In this document: positions 42,613 to 52,171 of the stretch, in pieces
Position numbering within the stretch: the stretch's first letter is position 1
Layout of the letters: every line of letters begins with the position of its first letter
Assembly (NCBI GenBank): GCA_037444305.1
Contig: JBBIMP010000019.1
Span: 1-64,000, forward strand
DNA length: 64,000 bases
Direction: 5' to 3'
From: JBBIMP01 sp037444305
GTDB lineage: Bacteria > Acidobacteriota > UBA6911
Notes under the pieces: generated by a model
Databases searched by the model: none
Told to the model about the DNA's origin: nothing
Seen by the model: the letters and a program-made list of their open reading frames with translations, nothing else
Translations under genes and position numbers: made by a program

Positions 42613-42730
42613 TACGGATGGATTGGCGTTTTCCTCGGACGGCAGAATGATTGCCGCTCTGGTCGGGAGCGTGGTCCGTCTGTGGAGAGTTGCAACCGAC
42701 GAGCATCTCCGCACCCTTCTGTCCAGATAG
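42613..42730 (+). pseudogene. WD40-repeat fragment
   Basis: About 38 codons read DGLAFSSDGRMIAALVGSVV then RLWRVATDEHLRTLLSR and stop. The pattern (AFSPDGR..A......VRLW...T) is one WD40 blade. No start or further blades exist, so it is the end of a lost WD40 gene. Confidence 0.55.
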
Positions 42731-42954
42731 AAATGCCCGCAGGAGCGGCCTGTTTTTCCGAGACCGGCGAGTGCTCTGGGGAATGATCCTTCCTGACCAC
42801 AGAGCGTCTTACGGTTCCTTCAGGCGTGACCTGGCCGAGAACGATGGTTGTGGAAAAAAAGGGGGAACAGAAACATCGTTAGAGACTTTGGAGATGTGGT
42901 ATACGGTATGCCAATTTAGCGTTTCATAGGCAAAAACGTTGCGAGGACGTCTAA

Positions 42955-43190
42955 ATGCCCGATATTGCCCGGCGGATTCCGGAACTCCCGTTCTCAGCAA
43001 CCGTGCAGCTCGCCGATACCGCCATGGAGCTCCGCAGAAAAGGGATCAAGGTGTGGCGCTGTTGCTCGGGATCGACATCCTGCCGGACATGTTCCGGACA
43101 GGGACCAACGCCACCGCCGTGATGGCCTCCAGCTGCTGGATCGACCGCTGGGCGGGCCGTCCTGGAAGTGAACCCGTTTCCGTCGGATAA
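42955..43190 (+). pseudogene. Composite remnant: aminotransferase N-terminus joined to a dicarboxylate symporter C-terminus
   Basis: From an ATG at 42955 the frame reads MPDIARRIPELPFSATVQLA and then ELRRKGIKV, the opening of class I/II aspartate-type aminotransferases. Around 43045 homology moves to another frame that reads VALLLGIDILPDMFRTGTNA, the signature end of DAACS (sodium:dicarboxylate) symporters, and stops at 43190. Neither gene is otherwise present. The two stubs meet within a few bases at GGATCAAGGTG. I infer a deletion spanning parts of both genes. Confidence 0.6.
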
Positions 43191-43302
43191 ACGCCATGCA
43201 CAATCCTTCTCCCACCGGTTGAAATTGACTCCGGTTTGCCGCCTTTCCTATATTTGACGGACCATGAAGTATCTGACCAGCCACGTTCCAATGAGGCTGG
43301 GG

Positions 43303-44091
43303 TTAATCCAGGTTCGACTGCATCTTCTTGCGGCGCAGGCCGAAGAGGTAGGCGATCCCGATGCTGATCAGGTAGAGAACCACCATGGGACCGGCATAGA
43401 ACGCCTGGTTGACGACATCGGGTGTCGGCGAGAGCACCGCGGCCACCAGGAATATGATGAGGACCGCGTACTTGAATTTCACCCAGAGGAACCGGGCGGT
43501 AACCAGCCCGAACATGGAGAGAAAAGCGACGATCACCGGCATTTCGAAGATCAGGCCGAAGCCGAGCAGCATTGTGATCGTTATGTCCAGGTACTCCGTG
43601 ATCGTGATCATCGGCTGGAAATCGGCGCCGAAATTCACCAGGAACGTGTACACGCGCGGCAAAACGATGTAGTAGCAGAAAGCCCCGCCGCCCACGAAGA
43701 GCATCACCGAGGAAACGAGGAAGGGGATGGCGAACCGCTTCTCCCGCCGGTAGAGCCCCGGCGCGATGAATTTCCAGACCTCGAAAAGGATGAACGGCGC
43801 GGTCAGGAAGATCGCCGCCAGGATGGACACCTTGATATAGAGGGTGAAGGGTTCCGTCGGCTTGGTAAAAACCAGCTTGAGTTCGGGGAACGACGAGGTT
43901 ATCGGCCGGGAGAGAAAGGCATAGATGCGGTCGTGGAAATAAAAGCAGGCGACAAACCCCGCGCCAACGTAGGCGATGATCCGGACGAGCCGTTTGCGGA
44001 GCTCGTCGAGGTGCTCGAGGAAGGACATCTTCCCCGCCTCGCTTTCCGGAAAATCCTCCCCAGTCTCCAGCTCCTCCGGCGCAGCCTTCAT
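43303..44091 (-). CDS. tatC: Sec-independent translocase subunit TatC
   Basis: A 262-residue inner-membrane protein of six helices. The family start MSFLEHLDELRKRLVRI is near residue 22, with the conserved PFILFEVWKFIAPGLYRREK (signal-peptide recognition Glu) and GFGLIFEMPVIVAFL. It binds twin-arginine signal peptides and forms the export channel with TatA/B. It directly abuts the upstream tatA gene (stop and start adjacent). Confidence 0.95.
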   Translation of the reverse strand: MKAAPEELETGEDFPESEAGKMSFLEHLDELRKRLVRIIAYVGAGFVACFYFHDRIYAFLSRPITSSFPELKLVFTKPTEPFTLYIKVSILAAIFLTAPFILFEVWKFIAPGLYRREKRFAIPFLVSSVMLFVGGGAFCYYIVLPRVYTFLVNFGADFQPMITITEYLDITITMLLGFGLIFEMPVIVAFLSMFGLVTARFLWVKFKYAVLIIFLVAAVLSPTPDVVNQAFYAGPMVVLYLISIGIAYLFGLRRKKMQSNLD

Positions 44092-44325
44092 CTAGTTCTT
44101 TTTGGGTTCGGCGCCCGTGTCCTTGAGGATGTCGGTCATCACCTCTTTTTCCTTGTCGAGCCTGACCTCCTCTTCCCACGTCTGCTTGAGTTCGTTGGAC
44201 GCCCTGCGGAATTCCGAAAGCCCCCGGCCGAGCGATTTTCCAAGTTCGGGAAGCTTGCGCGGACCGAAAACAATCAGGGCGAGGACAAAAATGACGATGA
44301 TTTCCTGCATCCCCAAGGAACCCAT
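44092..44325 (-). CDS. tatA: Twin-arginine translocase TatA/TatB subunit
   Basis: A 77-residue protein with one N-terminal membrane helix (MQEIIVIFVLALIVFGPRKL) and the amphipathic PELGKSLGRGLSEFRR that follow in TatA. Only one TatA/B gene is present, so it may serve both roles. I chose the ATG at 44325, behind GGAG; an earlier in-frame start at 44370 is less likely. It forms an operon with tatC. Confidence 0.9.
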   Translation of the reverse strand: MGSLGMQEIIVIFVLALIVFGPRKLPELGKSLGRGLSEFRRASNELKQTWEEEVRLDKEKEVMTDILKDTGAEPKKN

Positions 44326-44436
44326 CTCGGTCTCCGCTCCCGCCTTCAAAAGCCCATCAGAGTATGGCAAAGTCTAATTTAGGCATTCGGCGAAGTCAAG
44401 AAAGCGGCGAACCAGAAGTGCCTTGAAAGCTTAAAC

Positions 44437-44465
44437 TTGTCACCCCCGGGGGTGCATGATATACT
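44437..44465 (+). promoter_or_regulatory. Strong sigma-70-type promoter of the ctp gene
   Basis: TTGTCA (44437-44442) and TATACT (44460-44465) are separated by exactly 17 bases, about 40 bases before the ATG at 44504. The spacer contains most of a perfect 14-base palindrome, CACCCCCGGGGGTG (44441-44454), which could be a repressor site. Confidence 0.75.
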
Positions 44466-44503
44466 CTCGACTTCTTCGAGGGGAAGATCGGAGCCATCTC
44501 TTT

Positions 44504-46150
44504 ATGAAACATAGATTTGCGACGTTCGTAATCCTGGTCGTCCTCCTCTCCTCGGTGGCCGGTGGCTGGCTGAGCGGCAGCGCGGCCGCGGATCCCGGCC
44601 AGGCAAGGACCTCACCCAACGAATTCCTCGCCAATTTCACCGAGGCGCTGAATCTCATCGAGCAGCACTACGTCGACAGCATCGGCCCCGACCAGCTGGT
44701 CTACAGCGCCATCAAGGGGATGCTGCGGGCCCTGGATCCCCATTCCAGCTTTTTCGATCCAAAGGAGTTCAACCGGCTCCGCGAGGAACAGGTCAGCAAG
44801 TACTACGGCCTGGGCATCCGCGTCCGCCCGTTGTTCCGTGACCGCGGCCGGGTAGTCATCGTCGAGCCGCCTTCGATCGGCTCGCCCGCCGAGAGGCGCG
44901 GCCTGCGAGCCGGCGACGTGATCACGCGGATCGAGGGGCGGTCCATAGACGACTGGACCTCCGACGAAGTCGTGGGAAATCTCCGCGGACCGCGCGGCAC
45001 CTTCGTAAACATCACCGTGGAGCGCCCAGGCCTGAGAAACCCCCTTCAGTTCAGGGTGGAAAGGGACGAGATTCCCATCGTCACCGTTCCCTATGCCTTC
45101 CTCGTCAGACCCGGAATCGGCTACATCAAGGTGGACCGCTTCGCGGAATCTACGGCCGACGAGCTGCGCCAGAAGATGGGGAAGATCGAGGCCGACAAGC
45201 TCGACGGGCTGGTGCTGGACCTGCGGGACAATCCCGGGGGGCTGCTGAACCAGGCCATCGACATCGCCGACATCTTTCTGCCCCGCGGCAAGATGATCGT
45301 CTCCACGCGCGGCCGCGCCCAGGGCTCGGTCCGGCCCTACCCCGCCCCCTCCGGCGAGAAAATGCGGGTCCCGCTGGTGGTGCTGATCAACCGGCACAGC
45401 GCCAGCGCCTCCGAAATCGTGGCCGGCTCGCTGCAGGATCACGACCGCGCCCTGATCGTGGGGGAAACCAGCTTCGGCAAGGGGCTCGTCCAGTCGGTCT
45501 ACACGCTCGAAGGCGGAACCGGGATGGCCCTGACCACGGCGAAGTACTACACCCCGAGCGGGCGCCTGATCCAGCGCGACTACTCCGGATCCAGCTTCGA
45601 CTACTACTACGCAAGCAACACCGCGGGCGCCGGCGAAGAGCCGCGCGAGATCACCTACACCGATGCGGGCCGCAAGGTATACGGCGGCGGAGGCATCACG
45701 CCGGATTACGTGATTCCGATGAGGGAGTTCAACCGCTTCGAGGCTCTCCTCACCTCCAAGGACATCCTTTTCGAGTTCGCCAGGCGCCTCGTGTCCGGCC
45801 AGGTTCAGGCGGCGCGCGACTTCAAGCCGCCGCTCAAGAAAGAGTCCGATGCCGCCGCCAGCGCCGCGGCCGCGGCGCTGGAAATCACTCCGGCCATCCT
45901 CGTCGAGTTCCAGGAGTACCTGCGCGAAAGGCGCGTCGAGTTCACGGAGCAGGATATCCACGACAATATCGAGTTCATCAAGCGGCGCATCAAGCAGGAA
46001 GTGAACATAGCAGCCTTCGGCCTCCAGGAAGGCTACCGGGTCGCCATACAGGGAGACAACCAGGTCCTCAAGGCGATCGAACTGCTGCCCGAGGCCAGGC
46101 AGTTGATGACAACGGGGCAGGCACAGCCCAACGAGAAAAAACCAGACTAA
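44504..46150 (+). CDS. ctpA: Carboxy-terminal processing protease (S41A)
   Basis: A 548-residue periplasmic serine protease. The signal peptide is at about 1-28. The N-terminal helical region (LNLIEQHYVDSIGPDQLVYS, LDPHSSFFDPKEF) is followed by a PDZ domain (SPAERRGLRAGDVITRIEGR). The S41 core has the nucleophile Ser in NRHSASASEIVAGSL and the general base Lys in GETSFGKGLVQ. Such proteases trim protein C-termini or regulate cell-wall hydrolases. It is followed at 28 bases by an MltD-like transglycosylase, a plausible partner. The start follows a strong promoter. Confidence 0.94.
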   Translation: MKHRFATFVILVVLLSSVAGGWLSGSAAADPGQARTSPNEFLANFTEALNLIEQHYVDSIGPDQLVYSAIKGMLRALDPHSSFFDPKEFNRLREEQVSKYYGLGIRVRPLFRDRGRVVIVEPPSIGSPAERRGLRAGDVITRIEGRSIDDWTSDEVVGNLRGPRGTFVNITVERPGLRNPLQFRVERDEIPIVTVPYAFLVRPGIGYIKVDRFAESTADELRQKMGKIEADKLDGLVLDLRDNPGGLLNQAIDIADIFLPRGKMIVSTRGRAQGSVRPYPAPSGEKMRVPLVVLINRHSASASEIVAGSLQDHDRALIVGETSFGKGLVQSVYTLEGGTGMALTTAKYYTPSGRLIQRDYSGSSFDYYYASNTAGAGEEPREITYTDAGRKVYGGGGITPDYVIPMREFNRFEALLTSKDILFEFARRLVSGQVQAARDFKPPLKKESDAAASAAAAALEITPAILVEFQEYLRERRVEFTEQDIHDNIEFIKRRIKQEVNIAAFGLQEGYRVAIQGDNQVLKAIELLPEARQLMTTGQAQPNEKKPD

Positions 46151-46177
46151 ACCCAGCACCGGACCGTACCCTTCCTC

Positions 46178-47707
46178 ATGCAGAGGCTCGGACTCGCTTT
46201 AGCCGTTGTTGCTCTTTTCTGTGCATTCGCGCCGCAGGCCGGGACCGCCCAATCCTGGCCCATGGTGCTGGCCGCGGCCACCCCTTCCCTGGGGGAGGAC
46301 GGAACCTACGGCAAGCCGCTGCTGGACATCGACGAGGATCCCACTCTCCCGCCGGATATGCGCCACCTCATGGAACGGTCACGTGCCCATTATCTGGAGG
46401 GACTGGACCTCATGCGCACGGGCGAGGTGGGCCGGGCCAGGACCAGCTTCGACAGCGCCGTGGACCTGCTCCTGGAATCCCATTGGGGCGCGGGCGCCTC
46501 GCCCTCCCTGAACCGGTTCTTCATGGAGTTGATCCGCCGGATCCGCGAGGATGAGGCCGGCCATCACCGCACCCTCGAAACCGAAGAAAGCGGCGTCGAA
46601 GGCGCAGTCGTCGACGAACTGGAAAGCCTGGACCTGTTCACGCTGGAAGTGGACCCCTCCCTGATGGACCTGGTGGAGGCGGACCTGCTGAGCACGAAGT
46701 ACGACATCCCCGTGGTCCTGAACGAAAAGGTCTTCAAATCCCTCAACTACTGGCTCGGGCGCGGCAAGAGGTACTTCACCGACGGCCTGGTCCGTTCGGG
46801 CCGCTACCTGGAGATGATCCAGGCGATCTTCCGCGAGGAGAACATCCCGCAGGACGTGCTCTACCTCGCGCAGGTGGAGAGCCTCTTCAAAACGAATGCC
46901 TATTCCCGGGCGCGCGCGCGCGGGATCTGGCAATTCACGGTGGGCACCGGCACGCGCTACGGGCTGAAGGTCAACGGCCAGATCGACGAAAGATCCGATC
47001 CCGAAAAATCCACCCGGGCCGCCGCGCGGTACCTGAAGGACCTCTACGCCATGTTCGGCGACTGGAACCTGGTGCTGGCCGCCTACAACTGGGGGGAAGG
47101 GAGAGTACAGAAGCTCGTGGACCGGAGCGGCCTGAACGACTTCTGGAGCCTGACGGAACTCAAGCGCAACTTCCCGAAGGAGACACAGAATCACGTTCCG
47201 CTGATCATGGCGAGCATCATCCTGGGCCGGAACCCGCAGAAGTACGGCCTCCCCGAGCAACTCGACCCGCCGCTGCGTTATGACCGGGTTGTGGTGCCGA
47301 AGCGCATAAGCCTCAGCGCGGCCGCCAAGGCGCTGGACGTTCCGGTCGACTCGCTCAAGGAGCTGAATCCGGCGCTGAAATCCGCCTACACGCCGTCCGG
47401 CTATCCCGATTTCGAGCTGCGGATTCCCCTCGGACTCGCCCCGGAGGTCCTCGAGAGGCTGGCCCTCGTACCCGAATCGAAGGCGCCCGCGGTCCCCGCG
47501 TTCAACGGCAAGCACAAGGTACTCCCCGGCGAGACGCTCGGCGGGATCGCCGCGAAGTACCGGACCACCGTCAGCGCGCTGCAGCTGGCGAACAACATAC
47601 AATCGCCGAAGTCCCTCAGGGCCGGCACCTGGATCCAGGTGCCGCCGCCGAGCGCGCCGGCCAAGGCCGCACCCGCCCGACCCGCGAAGGCATCCGCGGG
47701 CAAATAA
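46178..47707 (+). CDS. MltD-like membrane-bound lytic transglycosylase with LysM
   Basis: A 509-residue envelope enzyme with a signal peptide (about 1-22). The SLT/lysozyme-like domain from about residue 205 has the catalytic Glu in YLAQVESLFKTNAYSRARAR, then GIWQFTVGTGTRYGLK and VLAAYNWGEGRVQKL. A LysM domain (HKVLPGETLGGIAAKYRTTV) closes the protein. It cleaves peptidoglycan, releasing anhydro-muropeptides. It is probably co-transcribed with the upstream processing protease. Confidence 0.9.
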   Translation: MQRLGLALAVVALFCAFAPQAGTAQSWPMVLAAATPSLGEDGTYGKPLLDIDEDPTLPPDMRHLMERSRAHYLEGLDLMRTGEVGRARTSFDSAVDLLLESHWGAGASPSLNRFFMELIRRIREDEAGHHRTLETEESGVEGAVVDELESLDLFTLEVDPSLMDLVEADLLSTKYDIPVVLNEKVFKSLNYWLGRGKRYFTDGLVRSGRYLEMIQAIFREENIPQDVLYLAQVESLFKTNAYSRARARGIWQFTVGTGTRYGLKVNGQIDERSDPEKSTRAAARYLKDLYAMFGDWNLVLAAYNWGEGRVQKLVDRSGLNDFWSLTELKRNFPKETQNHVPLIMASIILGRNPQKYGLPEQLDPPLRYDRVVVPKRISLSAAAKALDVPVDSLKELNPALKSAYTPSGYPDFELRIPLGLAPEVLERLALVPESKAPAVPAFNGKHKVLPGETLGGIAAKYRTTVSALQLANNIQSPKSLRAGTWIQVPPPSAPAKAAPARPAKASAGK

Positions 47708-47990
47708 TCCCTCCGGGCCGCCCGCTGCCTGCACGGATAAGCCCGCCACAATCCACGGGCCCGGTGCCGCGCCTCTTTGCGCTCCCCTTTCCATGTGGTA
47801 AGGTTTCGTCTTGTCCGCAGGGAGCTTGTACCTTCTCTCGAATTACCCGGGCCAATCAGCCTCAGCGTGGTGAACCGGGCGGGCCAACCGTTCGGAGAAA
47901 TTACTAGCCAATGAGGAAGAGAACCTTTTGCCCCTCATCCTCGTATAAATCCCTGTCAAAGGTCGCGGGAGGAGGTCCGCACACCGGAAC

Positions 47991-49313
47991 ATGAAAAAAG
48001 CCGCACCCAACCCGATGGCGGCATCTGCCGAGACACCCGCGGCCAGCATGCTGCAGCCGCTCAAGCCGTCCCAGAGACACGTCCTCGCTTCCATGTGGGA
48101 GGCGCTCAAGATCGCGCTGGACGCCATCTGGTCGCACAGACTGCGATCCTTCCTGACCCTGCTGGGCATCATCATCGGCGTGGCCTCCGTGGTCACAGTC
48201 GGCGGGGCCATCGAAGGTCTGGGGTTCTACGTGAAGGAACGCCTCTCCTCGACCTTCGGCTCCAATACCTTCATCCTGGCGCGCATCGCCGGGATGAACA
48301 TCTCCTCCGAGGAGTTCGAAAAGCGCATCCGGCGGAACAAGCGCATTTACGTGGACGACCTGAGGGCCATCCGGGAGCGCTGCGACGGCTGCGCAGCGAT
48401 CTCGCCCATGCTGCAGACCCGAGCGGATGCCAAGGCCGGCTCCCTGACGTTCTTCGACGCAACCCTGCAGGGCGTCAGCTCCGACGTCACCCGGATCCAG
48501 GAACTCGAATTGACGGACGGAAGGTTTCTCTCGGTCTACGACTCCGAGCGCGCCCGGCCCGTGGCCGTCATCGGAGCGGAAATCCGCAGGGAGCTTTTCG
48601 GGCCGCTGGATCCCCTGGGGAAGGAGATCCGCGTGGGCGGCGAACCCTTCACCGTCATCGGCGTGGAGAAGGAGAGCGGAAGCTTCTTCGGGCAGTCGAT
48701 GGATTCCAACATCTACATCCCCTACACCTCCTTCCTGAAAATGTACGGCTCGCGCAGGTCGCTCAGCATAAGGGTCAAGGCGCCCTCGGAGGCGCAGATC
48801 GAAAACACGCAGGACGAGGTGCGCATGATCATGCGCTCGCGGCACAAGCTGCGGCCCAACCAGGAGGACGACTTCGACATCCTCGCCAGCGAGTCCATGC
48901 AGCAGGCGGTCGGGCAGTTCACCGGCGCGATCGCCGTGGTCGTTACACCCATCACCCTGATCTCGCTCGTGGTGGGGGGGATCGTCGTGATGAACATCAT
49001 GCTCGTGAGCGTGACCGAGAGAACCAACGAGATCGGGCTGCGCAAGGCGCTCGGCGCAAAAAGGAGCGACATCCTGATGCAGTTCCTGATCGAGTCCTCG
49101 ATGCTGGCCGCCTTCGGCGGCGCGTTCGGCCTGCTGCTGGCATACGGGCTGGCGCTGATCATCCGGATCAGCACTCCCATACCGATGGAGATCACGATCG
49201 GCTACATCCTGCTCGCGCTCCTGGCCTCGGGGGGCATCGGCATGATCTCCGGCATATACCCGGCGCACCGCGCCTCGCGCCTCGATCCGATCGTCGCGCT
49301 CTCGAGAGACTGA
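47991..49313 (+). CDS. MacB-like ABC transporter permease (FtsX fold)
   Basis: A 440-residue permease of the MacB type. An N-terminal cytosolic stretch is followed by helix 1 (HRLRSFLTLLGIIIGVASVV), a large periplasmic MacB-type domain (FTVIGVEKESGSFFGQSMDS), and three C-terminal helices with the family motif GGIVVMNIMLVSVTERTNEI. It has no nucleotide-binding domain. The second permease starts 4 bases after its stop, so the two form a heterodimeric pair. The ATPase is not adjacent. Confidence 0.88.
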   Translation: MKKAAPNPMAASAETPAASMLQPLKPSQRHVLASMWEALKIALDAIWSHRLRSFLTLLGIIIGVASVVTVGGAIEGLGFYVKERLSSTFGSNTFILARIAGMNISSEEFEKRIRRNKRIYVDDLRAIRERCDGCAAISPMLQTRADAKAGSLTFFDATLQGVSSDVTRIQELELTDGRFLSVYDSERARPVAVIGAEIRRELFGPLDPLGKEIRVGGEPFTVIGVEKESGSFFGQSMDSNIYIPYTSFLKMYGSRRSLSIRVKAPSEAQIENTQDEVRMIMRSRHKLRPNQEDDFDILASESMQQAVGQFTGAIAVVVTPITLISLVVGGIVVMNIMLVSVTERTNEIGLRKALGAKRSDILMQFLIESSMLAAFGGAFGLLLAYGLALIIRISTPIPMEITIGYILLALLASGGIGMISGIYPAHRASRLDPIVALSRD

Positions 49314-49317
49314 AACC

Positions 49318-50562
49318 ATGGCGGGCTTCAACCAACGCGAAAACGTCACCATGGCGCTGCAGACGCTCATGGCCAACAAATTCCGGTCGTTCCTGACGGT
49401 GCTGGGCATCATCATCGGGGTGCTCACGGTGATCGTGATCGCCTCCATCCTCACCGGGATGCGCCAGAACATCATCAGCATCGTCCAGGAGTACGGCACC
49501 GACAACATCTTCGCCTTCCACCTCGGGATGGGACCGAGAATGGGCAGGAGGCCGCGAGCCGAGCTGATGCGGAAGCCCCTCACCGTGGAGGATGCGGAGG
49601 CGATCGCCCAGCAATGCGTTTCGGTGGCCGACGTTGCCTGGCAGGGCATTGCCAGGAGATCCCCCGTCAGGATCCAGTACCAGAGCAACATCCTGCGCAA
49701 TTTCGATTTCAATGGCGTGCCGGCAAACTACGCCGCGGTGGCCAACATCGCGCTCGCCGACGGCCGGTTCTTCGCCGAGACGGAGGACCTGCACGGAATG
49801 AAACTGGTCGTCCTCGGATCCAACGCGACCGAGGCGCTGTTCACCAACACCGATCCGATCGGCAAACAGATCCAGATCAACGGGCGCCCGTTCACGGTCG
49901 TCGGAACCATGGCCAAGAGCAAGGGCGGCTTCATGGGAGAGAACGAGCGGGACAACGCGGTGCTGATTCCCTACCGCGCGTTCAAGAAACTGCTGCCCTG
50001 GGAGGAGTGGCACTTCCTGCTGATCCAGTCGAATTCCGGTCAGCTGAACACCGCGCTCGACGAAGTGGAAAGCCTCCTCCGGCGCCGCCGGGGCATCAAG
50101 CCGAGCGAGGAGAGCAACTTTGACCTCTCGACCGCGGACAGGCTGATTGCCCAGTTCGACTCCATCACGGCCACGATCGGATTGATCGCCATCGCCATCT
50201 CCGCGATCGGCCTTCTCGTGGGCGGCATCGGCGTGATGAACATCATGCTGGTCTCGGTCACGGAGCGGACGCGCGAAATCGGAATCCGCAAGGCCGTCGG
50301 GGCGACCCGGGGCGACATCGTTTTCCAGTTCCTGATCGAGGCCATGACGCTCACGGGGATAGGGGGGATCCTGGGGGTGATCCTGGCCGTCGGCGTCTCG
50401 TACCTGATCATCGCACTCGTTCCCGACCTGCCGGCTTCCATCCCCATCTGGGCGATCGTCACAGGCCTGGTGGTTTCAGTCACGGTGGGGCTGGTCTTCG
50501 GCGTGTGGCCGGCGCGCAAGGCCGCGGGTCTCGACCCGATCGAGGCTCTCCGCTACGAATAG
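49318..50562 (+). CDS. MacB-like ABC transporter permease, partner of the preceding gene
   Basis: A 414-residue permease with the same architecture: helix 1 in NKFRSFLTVLGIIIGVLTVI, the periplasmic domain (FNGVPANYAAVANIALADGR), and the C-terminal GGIGVMNIMLVSVTERTREI. It ends in LDPIEALRYE, the usual MacB permease terminus. It forms a pair with the upstream gene, with no ATPase or adaptor beside it. Confidence 0.9.
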   Translation: MAGFNQRENVTMALQTLMANKFRSFLTVLGIIIGVLTVIVIASILTGMRQNIISIVQEYGTDNIFAFHLGMGPRMGRRPRAELMRKPLTVEDAEAIAQQCVSVADVAWQGIARRSPVRIQYQSNILRNFDFNGVPANYAAVANIALADGRFFAETEDLHGMKLVVLGSNATEALFTNTDPIGKQIQINGRPFTVVGTMAKSKGGFMGENERDNAVLIPYRAFKKLLPWEEWHFLLIQSNSGQLNTALDEVESLLRRRRGIKPSEESNFDLSTADRLIAQFDSITATIGLIAIAISAIGLLVGGIGVMNIMLVSVTERTREIGIRKAVGATRGDIVFQFLIEAMTLTGIGGILGVILAVGVSYLIIALVPDLPASIPIWAIVTGLVVSVTVGLVFGVWPARKAAGLDPIEALRYE

Positions 50563-50709
50563 CCGCTCCCGCCGCAGTCCGCGCGGTCACATCAACCCGG
50601 ATTCCGAAGTTCGTGTGGGCAGTTTGGTCATAATGGCATGCTCTCGAATCAGTTGGCCGATTAACGGGATGCAACGGATCGGGCGTCAGGGAGAATGGTG
50701 CGGGAATGC

Positions 50710-50827
50710 GGGGACCCTGAAGGGGTCCGGCAGGAAAGCCCAGGGCGCGAGCCCTGGGAATATTGGACAGAAGAAGGAGAGAAAAGCCCTGTAAGGGCGG
50801 CACCATATGTGTCGCCCCGACAGGGCT
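50710..50827. repeat. Cluster of three palindromes of a widespread repeat type
   Basis: Three nested hairpins follow one another: GGACCC-TGAA-GGGGTCC (about 50712-50728), GCCCAGGG...CCCTGGG (50738-50758) and AGCCCTGT...ACAGGGCT (50785-50792 with 50820-50827), the last with inner GGCAC/GTGTC pairing. I have seen such clusters in soil-type genomes; mobility is unknown. The PAP2 remnant follows immediately. Confidence 0.65.
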
Positions 50828-50837
50828 GGATTTCGCG

Positions 50838-51075
50838 CATCCATGCAATCCCTTACCCCGTCCTGCTCACGCTTGTCCTCGCCCGGCACGGCGTGCGCTG
50901 GCGCTGGATCCTGCTTTCCGCCGCGTACAGCGCCGCCATGTGGTTCGCCTGCGTTTTTCTCAACCAGCACTACATCGTGGATCTGCTCCTGGGCGCAGGC
51001 CTGGCTTTTCTCTGCCTGCCGTTCGCGGCAGCCGGACCGTACTCGGAAAAACTGACATGGCTCCGATCTTCCTGA
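50838..51075 (+). pseudogene. PAP2-family phosphatase C-terminal fragment
   Basis: The frame reads HAIPYPVLLTLVLARHGVRW, then AAMWFACVFLNQHYIVDLLL and GAGLA. The last includes the C-terminal H....D motif of PAP2/inositolphosphotransferase membrane enzymes. The N-terminal two thirds and a start are missing; the palindromic repeat stands in their place. Confidence 0.6.
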
Positions 51076-52090
51076 CCGGTTTTCCCGGCTTTCTGTGTTC
51101 GGCGCTCGTCGAGCGTCTCCTCGAGCGAGGTCCGTCGGATCAGGTGCTGACTTGCCTCGTTCAATCGAAGTTCCACGCCGGCGCCACGAAGAAAAAGGAG
51201 GAACTGACAGCGCGCCGGCCGGCTCCAACTGGTGCCGGGGGACATCCGGTTTCCTGAACTCGGCCTGGGCGGCCGTTGCCGCGAACTGCAGGAAAAGGCG
51301 GAGGAGATTTACCACCTGGCGGCCATTTACGACCTGGGGGTCGCCCGCGAACCGGCAATGAGCGTGAATGTGGACGGGACCCGCAACGTCCTGAGCTTCG
51401 CCGCCCGCTGCCCGAACCTGCGGTCCGTTCGGCGAGCACAACCTCGAGGAGGGCCAAGAGTTCAACAATCACTACGAGGAGACCAAGTACCTGGCCGAGG
51501 TGGCCGTGCAGCTGCAGATGAGGGCCGGGCTGCCCGCCACCATCTACCGGCCGTCCATCGTGGTCGGCGACAGCCGGACAGGGGCGACGCAGAAGTACGA
51601 CGGACCCTACGGCATTATCCGGTGGATTCTCAGGCAGCCCCGGCTCGCCGTGCTGCCAGTGGTCGGCGATACGCGCAGCACCCTGGTGAACCTGGTGCCG
51701 TGCGACTTCGTCCTCGATGCCCTTGCTGCCTTGAGCGCCTCCGCCGGGTCTGCGGGGCGCGTGTACCAGCTCTGCGATCCCGATCCGCCCACGGTCGATG
51801 AGCTGCTGAGCCTCATCGGCACGGCGACTCGGCGGCGCCTGCTCCGGCTGCGCCTGCCCAAGGGTGTAGCCAAGGCCTCATTGCGATACCTGCCGGGGCT
51901 GCACCGGTGGATGGGGATCGATCCCGCCTCGATCGACTATTTCGATCATCCTGCGCGCTACACGTGCGCCAACACGCAGGCCGACCTCGAGGGGACCGGC
52001 ATCGCGTGCCCGCCGCTGGCTTCCTACGCGCAGTACCTCGTCGATTTTGTGAAGCAGCATCCCGGCATCCCGCCCTCGGGGATGTTCTGA
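51057..52090 (+). pseudogene. Decayed SDR-type NAD-dependent epimerase/reductase
   Basis: The start at 51057 encodes MAPIFLTGFPGFLCSALVER, the extended-SDR nucleotide-binding motif. After about 40 codons the frame shifts (near 51205) to LQLVPGDIRFPELGLGG and EKAEEIYHLAAIYDLGVARE. Another shift and a short deletion (near 51425) remove the usual segment between CPNL and FGEHNLEEGQEFNNHYEETK. The rest (51500-52090) is intact: YRPSIVVGDSRTGATQKYDG and so on to the C-terminus. At least two frameshifts and the missing central segment make it non-functional. The gap lies 80 bases downstream. Confidence 0.75.
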
Positions 52091-52171
52091 CCGCAGCGGG
52101 TCGCGAATGCGATCCGCGGGAAGCCGTGCACGCTACACTCCCCCGGCAAAGGCTCCACGCTACCGTATCTG

